Assembly (NCBI RefSeq): GCF_025143365.1
Contig: NZ_JALXPE010000013.1
Coordinates: 1-64,000 of the forward strand
Direction of reading: 5' to 3'
Source of the DNA: Microbacterium sp. p3-SID336
GTDB lineage: Bacteria; Actinomycetota; Actinomycetes; Actinomycetales; Microbacteriaceae
Length of the DNA: 64,000 bases
Part shown: in pieces, positions 17,015-25,120 of the stretch
Layout: the number at the start of each line of letters is the position of its first letter
Numbering within the stretch: the first letter of the stretch is position 1
The notes under the pieces: generated by a model
What the model was told of the DNA's origin: nothing
Seen by the model: the letters and a program-made list of their open reading frames with translations, nothing else
Databases searched by the model: none
Program-made: the position numbers and the translations under genes

Positions 17015-17076
17015 GTGCGGCGTCAGCCTGTGGATAACTCGGAAGGCGGAGGGGTCGCTCCGGGCAGACTGGCGGC

Positions 17077-17439
17077 ATGATCACACGTGCGCGTTCGATG
17101 CTCGCTATGCTCGACCCGACCTCGCCCAAGGTGCGTCTACACGGTACGGACGTGCCCGGCCCGCAGCCCGGTGGGGGTGGCAGCCCGTTCGAGCCGGGCC
17201 GAGGGCCGAGGAGTTCGGGGCACTGCGGGAGCCCGAACTCCCGCTCCCCGCGGTGGCGGGCGAAGAGCTGCACGGCCGGCGGCGCTCCCGGGCTCATCGA
17301 GGACGAGACCGGGGATGTCCCGGGCTGGGTGCTCGTCACGTTGATGACGGCAGGACTGGTGGTGGTGATCTGGGCCGTGGCCGGTCCGGCGCTCACGAAC
17401 CTGTTCGAGCAGGCCATCCAGCGGGTCTCGGGTCTCTGA
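17077..17439 (+). CDS. Flp-like pilin / DUF4244-type protein
   Basis: 120 residues from ATG 17077. Only the last 46 residues are recognisable: a Glu/Asp-rich lead (IEDETGDVPGWV), one hydrophobic helix (LVTLMTAGLVVVIWAVAG) and LTNLFEQAIQRV. This matches short Flp-type pilins in actinobacterial Tad loci. Residues about 13-72 are Pro/Gly/Ser-rich and unlike any pilin leader. The real start could be later, or this stretch may hide a frameshift. It lies between tadC and the pseudopilin genes, as expected for the major pilin. Confidence 0.65.
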   Translation: MITRARSMLAMLDPTSPKVRLHGTDVPGPQPGGGGSPFEPGRGPRSSGHCGSPNSRSPRWRAKSCTAGGAPGLIEDETGDVPGWVLVTLMTAGLVVVIWAVAGPALTNLFEQAIQRVSGL

Positions 17440-17440
17440 G

Positions 17441-17839
17441 ATGAGGGTGCCGCACGTGGTCGCCGACGATCGCGGCTCGAACCCGGTCGAGTTCGTGCTG
17501 GTCGGGACACTGCTGACGGCACTCACGCTCGCGGTGCTGCAGCTCGCGCTCGCGGTGTACGTGCGCAACGTCGTCCATGACGCGGCGGTCGAGGGGGCGT
17601 ACCACGCAGCGCTTGCGGATACGAACCTGGCCGAGGGCGCGGAGGCGGCGCGCACGGTGATCGAGCGAGCGGTGGGCGCCGCTTATGCCGACGACATCGC
17701 GGTGGCGACGTCAGGGCAGCGCGGACAAGAGACGGTCGACGTCCGGATCCGCACCACCCTGCCGGTGTTCGGGCTGATCGGTGTGCCCTACGCGCTGCAG
17801 GTGGAGGCGCACGCGCCGGCGGAGTCCTTCGATGAATGA
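17441..17839 (+). CDS. tadE: TadE-like pseudopilin
   Basis: 132 residues from ATG 17441, 1 nt after the pilin-like gene. The TadE signature is present: a short charged leader (DDRGSNPVEFVLVGTLL), a single hydrophobic helix (LTALTLAVLQLALAVYV), then RNVVHDAAVEGAYHAALAD and a beta-rich exported part. The Glu after the hydrophobic start is the residue typical of prepilin processing sites. Its 3' end overlaps the next pseudopilin gene by 8 nt. Confidence 0.85.
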   Translation: MRVPHVVADDRGSNPVEFVLVGTLLTALTLAVLQLALAVYVRNVVHDAAVEGAYHAALADTNLAEGAEAARTVIERAVGAAYADDIAVATSGQRGQETVDVRIRTTLPVFGLIGVPYALQVEAHAPAESFDE

Positions 17840-18266
17840 CGAGCGCGGGTCGAGCTCCCTGGAGTTCATCGCGGTCGGCGTGATCCTCCTCGTCCCGCTC
17901 GCCTACCTGGTGATGGTGCTCGGCGCGATCCAGGAGCAGACGCTCGGCGTGGAGTCCGCTGCGCGCCACGCGGCGAGGGTGATCGCCACCGCCCCGGATG
18001 CCGATAGCGCCGCGAGCCGAGGCGACGCAGTGCTGGCCGGCATCGTCCAGGAGTACGGCATCGACCCTGGCGAGGTGACACTGACCGTCCGATGCACGCC
18101 GGAAGGACAGGAGTGCCCGTCCGCGGGGGCGACCGTCATGGTCACCGTCGGGACGACGGCGCGGCTGCCGTTCGTGCCTGCGATCCTCGGACTCGACCGC
18201 GCGACGGCGATCCCGGTGGAAGCCAGCGCGGTGCAGAAGGTGTCGCGGCAATGGAGCGCGCAGTGA
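17832..18266 (+). CDS. Second TadE-like pseudopilin
   Basis: 144 residues from ATG 17832, overlapping the previous gene by 8 nt. The N-terminus (DERGSSSLEFIAVGVILLV) has the same processing-like Glu and hydrophobic helix as TadE. The exported part carries two cysteines in VRCTPEGQECPS that could form a disulfide. It is a minor pseudopilin of the Tad system by sequence layout and position. TadE versus TadF cannot be separated from the sequence alone. Confidence 0.8.
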   Translation: MNDERGSSSLEFIAVGVILLVPLAYLVMVLGAIQEQTLGVESAARHAARVIATAPDADSAASRGDAVLAGIVQEYGIDPGEVTLTVRCTPEGQECPSAGATVMVTVGTTARLPFVPAILGLDRATAIPVEASAVQKVSRQWSAQ

Positions 18267-18778
18267 AGACGGCGATCCCCCTCCCTGCGGTGGAGTGGGC
18301 GCACGGAGCTGCGGAAGAGCGCGGGACTGCGGCGGGGAGCAGTGCGGAGGAGGGGAGCGGTGCGGAGGAGGCACGCGAGGCGGAGGAGGGGAGCATCATG
18401 CTGCTCGTGCTCGGCTACGTCCTGCTCGCGCTCGCGGTGGTGTTCGTGTGCGTGTGCGCGACAGACCTGTACATCGCGCAGAAGCGCCTGGACACCCTTG
18501 CCGACGCGGCGGCGCTCGCCGGAGCGGACGGCTTCACGCTCCGCCTCGACGGCGACGCGGCGCGGGCGGAGCTCACCGATGAGGGAGTGCGCGCACAGTC
18601 GCAGCCCCTGGTCGACGGTGCGGGGACGGAGGCTGTCCTCGTCGCAGCCGACACTCCCGACGGCAGTTCTGCCCGGGTGACCGTGAGCGTGCCCTGGCAC
18701 CCTCCGCTCGTGTCTCCCTTCGTGCCGGACGGCCTGCTGCTCCGGTCCACGGCGACCAGCCGCACGGCGTTGCGCTGA
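18251..18778 (+). CDS. TadG-like helicase-independent pilus protein (Rv3654c/TadG-like)
   Basis: 175 residues from ATG 18251; GTG 18263, which overlaps the previous stop as GTGA and has GGAG 6 nt upstream, is an equally good start. A Glu/Ala-rich, low-complexity leader is followed by a membrane helix (MLLVLGYVLLALAVVFVCVC) and the conserved TadG-like segment YIAQKRLDTLADAAALAGAD. A beta-rich extracytoplasmic part ends STATSRTALR. It is the last gene of the Tad cluster. The name follows the usual annotation of this actinobacterial family; no helicase motif is present. Confidence 0.8.
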   Translation: MERAVKTAIPLPAVEWAHGAAEERGTAAGSSAEEGSGAEEAREAEEGSIMLLVLGYVLLALAVVFVCVCATDLYIAQKRLDTLADAAALAGADGFTLRLDGDAARAELTDEGVRAQSQPLVDGAGTEAVLVAADTPDGSSARVTVSVPWHPPLVSPFVPDGLLLRSTATSRTALR

Positions 18779-18841
18779 CCGGAGGAGTCGGCTCGTCGGA
18801 TGGGCGGGACGAGCCGGTGGCGGGCGCGTGCGAGCGCGGGG

Positions 18842-20122
18842 TCAGTCGTGGTCGACGGAGTCGTCGGGGCGTCCGTCGCGAGGGACGAACCGAGGGATCC
18901 AGCGCAGGAACGCGGCGGCGCCCAGGATCCCGACCACCCCGATGGCCCCGGCGGCGACGGAGAGCGTGGAGACGGCTGTGATGGCGGAGACCAGCAGCGG
19001 AGCCATCGCCCCGCCCGCGTCGGTGAGCGTACGCCACGACCCGAGGAATGCTGCGGGCTCGCGCTTCGGGGCGACGTCGGCGCCGAGCGTGAGCAGGATG
19101 CCGCTCGACAGGCCGTTGCCGACGCCGAGCACGGCCGCGAACATGCCGAACCACAGCACAGCGGCATCGGCCTCGTGCGTGAAGGCGAGCGCCAGGAAAC
19201 CGGCGCCCATGAGCAGCATCGCGGGCATGGCCGCCCACAGGCGACCGAAACGGTCCATCACCTGCCCGCTGGCGTAGAACAGCGCGAAGTCGATCGCGCC
19301 GGACACGCCGACCACGAGGGCGATCGTGGAAGCGTCGAGGCCGAGGGAGAGGCCCCACAGCGGAAGCACGACCTGCCGCGCCGACCGCACGGCAGCCAGG
19401 GATGCCGCCGCGAGCCCGAGACGTGAGAGCAGCCCGCGTTGCCGCCACATCGTCTGGAAGATGCCCGCGCGCTCGATCGTGGGGATGGAGCCGCTCACCG
19501 CTTCGCCGCTGTCCTCCACGAAGCGCTCGCTGGACCGCACGGGCGGGATCGTCTTCTCCGGATCCGGTCCGAACAGCACCAGTACGACCATGACGACGAG
19601 ACAGGCGATGAAGAACCAGATCGCGGCGACCTCGCTGCCGAACAGCTGCAGCAGGCCCGCCGCGACGAACGGCCCGATGAAGATGCCGAGGCGGAAGCTG
19701 CCGCCCAGCAGAGACAGCGAGCGAGCACGGAAGGGGAGCGGCACTCGCGTGGTCATGAAGGCGTGCCGCGCGAGGCCGAACGCGGCAGCGCACAGTCCGA
19801 GCACGAAGACCGAGGCCGCGAGCACCGCGAGCGACGGCGCGAACATCATCCCGGCGCCCGAGGCGAGTGCGACGATGCCGGCGATCACCATCGTGAAGCG
19901 CTCTCCGATGCGTCCCACCGCCCACCCGGCCGGAAGGTTGCCGCACAGCTGACCGACGACGAGGGCGGACGCGACCAGCGCCGCGCCCGCGACGTCGGCG
20001 CCCATCGACGCGGCGAGCACGGGGATCAGCGGGATCACCGCGCCCTCGCCCAGCGCGAAGAGGATGGTCGGCAGGTACACCATCGGCCCGAACTGACGAA
20101 GGACCGCTGACGCACTGCTCAC
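18842..20122 (-). CDS. MFS transporter
   Basis: 426 residues from GTG 20122 (MSSASAVLRQFGPMVYLPTI); GTG 20131 is three codons upstream. Twelve hydrophobic segments in two halves joined by a charged central loop (about residues 185-230) mark a major facilitator. The loop after helix 2 reads GNLPAGWAVGRIGER, close to the MFS motif A, and its counterpart is GQVMDRFGRLW in the second half. Probably a drug or metabolite exporter; substrate unknown. It stands alone, convergent with tadG and divergent from prfB (79 nt between starts). Confidence 0.85.
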   Translation of the reverse strand: MSSASAVLRQFGPMVYLPTILFALGEGAVIPLIPVLAASMGADVAGAALVASALVVGQLCGNLPAGWAVGRIGERFTMVIAGIVALASGAGMMFAPSLAVLAASVFVLGLCAAAFGLARHAFMTTRVPLPFRARSLSLLGGSFRLGIFIGPFVAAGLLQLFGSEVAAIWFFIACLVVMVVLVLFGPDPEKTIPPVRSSERFVEDSGEAVSGSIPTIERAGIFQTMWRQRGLLSRLGLAAASLAAVRSARQVVLPLWGLSLGLDASTIALVVGVSGAIDFALFYASGQVMDRFGRLWAAMPAMLLMGAGFLALAFTHEADAAVLWFGMFAAVLGVGNGLSSGILLTLGADVAPKREPAAFLGSWRTLTDAGGAMAPLLVSAITAVSTLSVAAGAIGVVGILGAAAFLRWIPRFVPRDGRPDDSVDHD

Positions 20123-20187
20123 GTCCCTCACGCTACCCCCGGGCGCGGGCACACCAGGACCCGTCGCCGCGCGTGCGGGCGGCACGT

Positions 20188-20193
20188 TAGGCT
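20188..20193 (+). promoter_or_regulatory. Probable -10 of prfB (leaderless type)
   Basis: TAGGCT lies 8 nt before ATG 20202, so transcription should begin at or within a base or two of the start codon. The pattern recurs in this window before ftsE, the rRNA methyltransferase gene, gluA, pheS and argC. No convincing -35 was seen. Confidence 0.5.
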
Positions 20194-20201
20194 GAGGTGT
20201 C

Positions 20202-21311
20202 ATGCTCGAACTAGATCTCTCCGCCGAAATCCAGGCGCTCAGGCACACCTTCGGCGACATCAGCGAGGTCGTCGACGTCAACCGTCTCCGCGAGGACATC
20301 GCGCGGCTCAGCGAGGAGGCCGGCGCCCCCGACCTCTGGGACGACACCGAGAACGCCCAGAAGGTCACGAGCGCCCTGAGCCACCGCCAGTCGGAGCTCG
20401 CCCGCATCACCGGCATCGCGCAGCGCCTCGACGACCTCGAGGTGCTCGTCGACCTGGCCAATGAGATGGGCGACGAGGACTCCGCGATCGAGGCGCGCAA
20501 CGAGCTCAGCATCCTCACGGACCTCATCAACCAGCTCGAGGTGCAGACCCTGCTGGACGGCGAGTACGACGAGCGCAGCGCGATCGTCACGATCCGCTCC
20601 GGTGCCGGGGGCGATGACGCCACCGATTTCGCCGAGATGCTCATGCGCATGTATCTCCGGTGGGCCGAGCGGCACAAGTACCCGGTGAAGGTCATGGACA
20701 CCTCCTACGCGGAGGGCGCCGGCATCAAGTCGGCGACGTTCGAGATCGACGCCCCGTACGCCTTCGGCACGATCTCGGTCGAGGCCGGCACCCACCGCCT
20801 CGCGCGCATCAGCCCGTTCGGCTCGGCCGACAAGCGCCAGACCTCTTTCGCGGCTGTCGAGGTCATCCCGCTCATGGAGGAGGCGACCGAGGTCGACATC
20901 CCCGAGAACGACATCCGGGTGGACGTCTTCCGCTCGTCCGGCCCCGGTGGGCAGTCCGTGAACACGACCGACTCGGCCGTGCGCATCACCCATCTGCCGA
21001 CCGGCATCGTCGTGTCGATGCAGAACGAGAAGTCGCAGATCCAGAACCGTGCCGCGGCGATGCGCGTGCTCCAGAACCGACTCCTTCTGCTGCAGAAGGA
21101 GCAGGAGGCGGCCAAGAAGAAGGAGCTCGCCGGCAACATCACGGCCAGCTGGGGCGACCAGATGCGCTCCTACTTCCTCTACGGCCAGCAGCTGGTGAAG
21201 GACCTGCGGACCGGACAGGAGTCGGGCAACCCGGCCGCCGTGTTCGACGGCGACCTCGACGACTTCATCTCGGCAGGCATCCGCTGGCGCAAGCGCCGCG
21301 ACGAGGACTGA
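20202..21311 (+). CDS. prfB: Peptide chain release factor 2
   Basis: 369 residues from ATG 20202. It terminates translation at UGA and UAA. The GGQ motif that triggers peptidyl-tRNA hydrolysis is at 249-251 (SGPGGQSVNTTDSAVR), and the UGA-reading SPF tripeptide appears in ARISPFGSAD. The N-terminal helical domain and C-terminal basic helix are complete. It is a single uninterrupted frame, without the +1 programmed frameshift and internal UGA found near codon 25 in many other bacteria. A strong terminator follows. Confidence 0.97.
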   Translation: MLELDLSAEIQALRHTFGDISEVVDVNRLREDIARLSEEAGAPDLWDDTENAQKVTSALSHRQSELARITGIAQRLDDLEVLVDLANEMGDEDSAIEARNELSILTDLINQLEVQTLLDGEYDERSAIVTIRSGAGGDDATDFAEMLMRMYLRWAERHKYPVKVMDTSYAEGAGIKSATFEIDAPYAFGTISVEAGTHRLARISPFGSADKRQTSFAAVEVIPLMEEATEVDIPENDIRVDVFRSSGPGGQSVNTTDSAVRITHLPTGIVVSMQNEKSQIQNRAAAMRVLQNRLLLLQKEQEAAKKKELAGNITASWGDQMRSYFLYGQQLVKDLRTGQESGNPAAVFDGDLDDFISAGIRWRKRRDED

Positions 21312-21317
21312 ACATGA

Positions 21318-21345
21318 CGAAGGCCCCGGGCGACCGGGGCCTTCG
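21318..21345 (+). terminator. Intrinsic terminator after prfB (probably bidirectional)
   Basis: Perfect 12-bp stem CGAAGGCCCCGG / CCGGGGCCTTCG with a GCGA loop, followed by TTGTG. It lies between the convergent prfB and the DUF2510 gene and may serve both. Confidence 0.8.
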
Positions 21346-21368
21346 TTGTGTGGCAGGGTCGGCGGATC

Positions 21369-22469
21369 TCAGCGACCCGAGCCCTGGAGGGATCCGGTCA
21401 CATCCTCGTAGCTGTACACGATGCACTGGATGGCGCGGTCGTCGGCGCGGTTCCAGGACCCTTTCGTGGGCTGGTAGCTGTAGAAGTCCAGCTCGGATTG
21501 CTCGTACGTGAGGCCGACGAAGCTCTCGAACTGGGCCAGGCACCCGTCCCAGGCCGTCTCCTGGAGGGCGCTGTCTCCGGGGAACTCGCCGTCCTCGACC
21601 TCGAAGATGTAGAACACCTCGTCGGTGTGCGGCTGGTCGCAGGGGACGACCGGCAGTTCGGAGATCTGGTCGACATCGGTGTAGTCGACGTACGGGAGGC
21701 AGTCTCCGACCGCGAGGTCCTCGAACGCGACCATCTCGGCGCCTTCGATCTCGGACGGGTCCGGCGCGGGTGACGGTGCCTCCGATGCGCTCGGGCTCGG
21801 GGCGGGCGTGGATCCGGCACCCGCCTCGACCGCGGCCGTGAGCCCCAGCGTCACGAGCGCGACCGCACCGGCGAGCGCGGAACCGACGATCGCGACGCTC
21901 AGACCCGCGATGCCGGGCCACTTCGCCCCGCGCAGGAACAGCGACACGATCGACACCACCAGCGCGATCCCGAGCAGCACCCATCCCGCGAGTGCGACGG
22001 GCGGTATGCACGCGAGCACCACGCCGATCACCGCGGCGGCCAGACCCGCGACGCCCACCGGCGAGATGCGCCGCCGTGGGGGCGCGGCCGGAGCTGCTCC
22101 GTACGGAGCGGTGGCGTCGTGCGGGGTGTTGGCGTCGTGCGGGGTGTTGGTGCCGTACCGGGTGTTGGTGCCGTACGGGGTGTTGGTGCCGTAGGGAGCG
22201 GTGGTGCCGTAGGGAGCGGTGGTGCCGGATCCGGGGAGCGGGTGCTCCTGCCCGGGAAGCGCATACGGCGGTGCGAACGGGTGCTCCGGCGCGGGAGGGA
22301 TGTCGGGGACAGCTGCTTCCGCTTCTGTCGCGTCTGCTGCCGTGGGGGCGGGAGCGGGAGCGGCAGGGGGAGTGTGCTCTGCGGAGCGGACGTGCGTCGT
22401 CCACTGCTGCCCGTCCCACCACCGCAGGTCGCCGGAACCGTCGTCGTACCAGCCCGCGGGTGTCGTCAT
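21369..22469 (-). CDS. DUF2510 membrane protein with C-terminal septum-formation domain
   Basis: 366 residues from ATG 22469. An N-terminal DUF2510 motif (TTPAGWYDDGSGDLRWWDGQ) is followed by a long Pro/Ala/Tyr linker with hexapeptide repeats, then DUF4190-like paired membrane helices (about residues 140-215). After a Ser/Pro linker comes an exported domain resembling the Septum_form family (DLAVGDCLPYVDYTDVD, VVPCDQPHTDEVFYIFEVED, WDGCLAQFESFVG) with four cysteines likely to pair. Probably a cell-envelope protein; precise role unknown. A paralogue lies just upstream. Confidence 0.75.
   Translation of the reverse strand: MTTPAGWYDDGSGDLRWWDGQQWTTHVRSAEHTPPAAPAPAPTAADATEAEAAVPDIPPAPEHPFAPPYALPGQEHPLPGSGTTAPYGTTAPYGTNTPYGTNTRYGTNTPHDANTPHDATAPYGAAPAAPPRRRISPVGVAGLAAAVIGVVLACIPPVALAGWVLLGIALVVSIVSLFLRGAKWPGIAGLSVAIVGSALAGAVALVTLGLTAAVEAGAGSTPAPSPSASEAPSPAPDPSEIEGAEMVAFEDLAVGDCLPYVDYTDVDQISELPVVPCDQPHTDEVFYIFEVEDGEFPGDSALQETAWDGCLAQFESFVGLTYEQSELDFYSYQPTKGSWNRADDRAIQCIVYSYEDVTGSLQGSGR
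22105..22229 (-). repeat. 18-bp tandem repeats in the DUF2510 gene
   Basis: About seven imperfect copies of an 18-bp unit (+ strand GTGTTGGTGCCGTACGGG and variants) encoding six-residue units such as NTPYGT and NTPHDA. The length is a multiple of three, so copy number can change without breaking the frame. Confidence 0.75.
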
Positions 22470-22506
22470 GGAATGGCCTGGTCTTTCTGTGGGGGAATGG
22501 CGGCGC

Positions 22507-23853
22507 TCAGCGCGCGGTGGGTTCGACCGTCACGCGAGCGACCTCCTGGAAGAGCTCGTCCACGACGATCACGACATACGAGGGACTCTGCGCGACGTCG
22601 AAGGACAAGGCACCCTGGGTGGTGTCACCTGCGGACAGCTCGGCCGCTTCGAGCGTCGTGCCGCCGTAGTAGTCGTAGTCGCCCGCGACGCCGTCCGCCG
22701 TCTCCACGGAGAAGTACAGCGGGTTCACGTACGCGGTCCCGTCGAGCACCTCCACGGTGACGTCCACCAAGAGGTATCCGCCGTTGGCCGCCTCGAAGTC
22801 GGAGCCGTTCGACGCGCCCCACGTGGCGGCGGTGATCGTGAGCTCTGCGGTGCCGGACAGCTGCTCGATCGGCACCGCCTCGCCCAGCGAGCCCTCGACG
22901 ACCTCGCTCGGCCCGAAGCCGTCGTCCGTACCCGCATCGGTGCCTTCGCTCGTGCCCTCATCGGAATCCATGTCCGGCCAGGAACCGGGCCGATCGACCT
23001 GGCTGGCGATCGCGAGGAAGAACACGAAGCTCATCACCGCCGCGATCACCCCGCCGAGCACCGAGACGCCCAGGCCGGTGATCCCCGGCCACTTCCGTCC
23101 CTTCAGGAAGAGGGAGATCAGCGACACGATGAATCCCGCTCCGAGCAGGATCCACGCGAACGCGACAGTGAACGGGAGGAAGGCGAGGATCAGGCCCAGC
23201 GCCGCGAGACCGAGTCCGACCAGTCCGAGCACCGAGACCTTGGCGGGCGCGACAGGAGCGGTCGCTCCGTATGCCGGGGCGCCGGGGTAGCCGCCCTGGC
23301 CCCCGCTCGGCTGTGCTCCCGGGTACTGCGTCTGCCCTGGGTACTGCGTCTGCCCCGGGTACTGCGCCTGACCGCCGGAGGGTTGCCCGCCGGAGGGCTG
23401 TCCGCCATACGGAGGCTGTGCGGCGGCCGCGGACGATGTGGCGTTCGACGGGGCGATCGGCTCCGCAGGCAGATCGTGCCCGCCGCCGGACGGAGCTGCC
23501 CAGTCCTGTGCAGGCTCCGGGTCGACCACGGCGTCCTGTGCCGGCTCACCGGGGGTCGTCGTCACGGACTCCGACGAGGCAATGGATTCCGCCGCGGTCG
23601 CATCCTCGGTGGGCGCCTCCGCCGGGGTTTCAGGCGTGGTCGCGGTCGCGGCCTCCGTCTCGGGCTCAGTCGCGGGCGCAGCCCCCGCGGGCGACACGGT
23701 CGCGTCCTCCGAGGGCGTCACGGCGGCGGAATCATCCGCGGTCGCAGCCTCCGCGGCGGGCGCCGCCGGAGCGAAGTGCTCCGTCCACTGCTGGCCGTCC
23801 CACCACCGCAGGCGCCCGGAGCCGTCGTCGTACCAGCCAGCAGGTGTCGTCAT
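22507..23853 (-). CDS. DUF2510 membrane protein with DUF4352-like exported domain
   Basis: 448 residues from ATG 23853, with GGAGGGACTCCC directly upstream. It starts with the same DUF2510 motif as its neighbour (TTPAGWYDDGSGRLRWWDGQ). A long acidic Ala/Glu/Thr-rich linker and Gly/Tyr/Gln repeats (YPGQTQ units) follow, then DUF4190-like membrane helices (about residues 232-300). The exported C-terminus (GTAELTITAATWGASNGSDF, LLVDVTVEVLDGTAYVNPL) resembles the Ig-like DUF4352 fold. It is a probable tandem duplicate of the next gene with a swapped outer domain. Function unknown. Confidence 0.75.
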   Translation of the reverse strand: MTTPAGWYDDGSGRLRWWDGQQWTEHFAPAAPAAEAATADDSAAVTPSEDATVSPAGAAPATEPETEAATATTPETPAEAPTEDATAAESIASSESVTTTPGEPAQDAVVDPEPAQDWAAPSGGGHDLPAEPIAPSNATSSAAAAQPPYGGQPSGGQPSGGQAQYPGQTQYPGQTQYPGAQPSGGQGGYPGAPAYGATAPVAPAKVSVLGLVGLGLAALGLILAFLPFTVAFAWILLGAGFIVSLISLFLKGRKWPGITGLGVSVLGGVIAAVMSFVFFLAIASQVDRPGSWPDMDSDEGTSEGTDAGTDDGFGPSEVVEGSLGEAVPIEQLSGTAELTITAATWGASNGSDFEAANGGYLLVDVTVEVLDGTAYVNPLYFSVETADGVAGDYDYYGGTTLEAAELSAGDTTQGALSFDVAQSPSYVVIVVDELFQEVARVTVEPTAR

Positions 23854-24010
23854 GGGAGTCCCTCCGTGTGCGCGCTCGCGCGATGGCGCGAGTCGACTCT
23901 CCATGTATAGCAGTGGGCTCCGACCTCGGCGGGGCTCCGGGATGGGGAGGATTGCCCATGCGGCGTAGGCTCCCGCGGGGTGTCGCACGCGGCAGCGAAG
24001 ACGCCGCGCT

Positions 24011-24016
24011 TAGGCT
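24011..24016 (+). promoter_or_regulatory. Probable -10 of ftsEX
   Basis: TAGGCT is 9 nt before ATG 24026, which predicts a leaderless or nearly leaderless ftsE mRNA. No clear -35 was identified. Confidence 0.45.
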
Positions 24017-24025
24017 CGAATCGCC

Positions 24026-25120
24026 ATGATTCGGTTCGAGAACGTCACGAAACGCTACCGCGGGACGTCGAAGCCCGCCCTGTCCGGAGTCGACTTCGAA
24101 GTGCAACGCGGGGAGTTCGTCTTCCTCGTCGGCGCCTCCGGGTCCGGCAAGTCGTCCTGCCTTCGCCTCATCCTGCGCGAGGACGTCCCCACCAGCGGTC
24201 GCGTCGCCGTGCTGGGTCGCGATCTCCGCTCGCTCGCGAACCGCAAGGTCCCGTACTTCCGCCGTCACATCGGCTCCGTGTTCCAGGACTTCCGCCTGCT
24301 GCCCTCCAAGACCGTCCACCAGAACGTGGCCTTCACGCTCCAGGTCACCGGCTCCTCGCGCGGCTTCATCCAGCAGGCCGTGCCGGAGGCGCTGGCGCTC
24401 GTCGGGCTGGACGGCAAGGAGAAGCGCATGCCCCATGAGCTCTCGGGCGGCGAGCAGCAGCGTGTGGCGATCGCCCGCGCGCTCGTGAACCGGCCGCAGG
24501 TGCTGCTGGCCGATGAGCCGACCGGAAACCTCGACCCTGCGACTTCGGTCGACATCATGCAGCTGCTGGCCCGCATCAACGCGGGAGGCACGACCGTGCT
24601 GATGGCGACGCACGAGGCCGGCTTCGTCGACCAGATGCAGCGCCGCGTGATCGAGCTCCGCGACGGGGAGATGGTGCGCGACGAGGTGCACGGCGGGTAC
24701 GGCGACACGTCGAACATCCCCCGCCTGGTGCCGGAGGAGGTACGCGGCGCCGCGGCAGCCGCCGCGCTCACCGCGGTGCAGGAGGTGCAGCGGCAGACCG
24801 CCGACCTCTCCGTGGTGCGCGCCGCGCTCGCGGAGGAGCTCGATGCGCAGCGTCGTGCCCAGACCGCGGCGCCTGCACCGCAGCCCGCGGCCGAGCGCGA
24901 GCCGCAGCGTGTCGAGCCCCCCGAGCAGCCGCACAGTGGTGTGGTGGAGCCCCCTGAGCCCGACGAGCGGACTGTCGAGCCTCCCGTGGAGCGGCCCGCC
25001 GCGGCGGGACCGCGCACGCATCCGATCGTGCTGCCGGAGGTGGACGTCGCCGAACTCGGCGTCGCCGACCGCCTCGGCCTCTCCGACCAGGACGATGAGG
25101 AAGTGGGCCCGACCTCATGA
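24026..25120 (+). CDS. ftsE: Cell division ATP-binding protein FtsE, with long C-terminal extension
   Basis: 364 residues from ATG 24026. The first about 229 residues are a complete ABC ATPase: Walker A GASGSGKSS (about 36), Q-loop FQDFRLL, signature LSGGEQQR (about 138), Walker B VLLADEPTGNLD, and the His switch MATHEAG. With FtsX it couples division to cell-wall hydrolase activation. The usual FtsE stops near residue 230. Here about 135 extra residues follow: an Ala/Gln-rich helix, a Pro/Glu-rich linker, and a conserved-looking end (PIVLPEVDVAELGVADRLGL). It overlaps ftsX by 4 nt. Confidence 0.95.
   Translation: MIRFENVTKRYRGTSKPALSGVDFEVQRGEFVFLVGASGSGKSSCLRLILREDVPTSGRVAVLGRDLRSLANRKVPYFRRHIGSVFQDFRLLPSKTVHQNVAFTLQVTGSSRGFIQQAVPEALALVGLDGKEKRMPHELSGGEQQRVAIARALVNRPQVLLADEPTGNLDPATSVDIMQLLARINAGGTTVLMATHEAGFVDQMQRRVIELRDGEMVRDEVHGGYGDTSNIPRLVPEEVRGAAAAAALTAVQEVQRQTADLSVVRAALAEELDAQRRAQTAAPAPQPAAEREPQRVEPPEQPHSGVVEPPEPDERTVEPPVERPAAAGPRTHPIVLPEVDVAELGVADRLGLSDQDDEEVGPTS

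Noticed and set aside
20202..20290. Programmed frameshift in prfB
   Set aside because: The gene is one continuous frame with no internal UGA near codon 25.
20123..20701. N-terminal extension of the MFS transporter across prfB
   Set aside because: The extension is antisense to prfB and Ser/Arg-rich. The membrane protein begins naturally at 20122.
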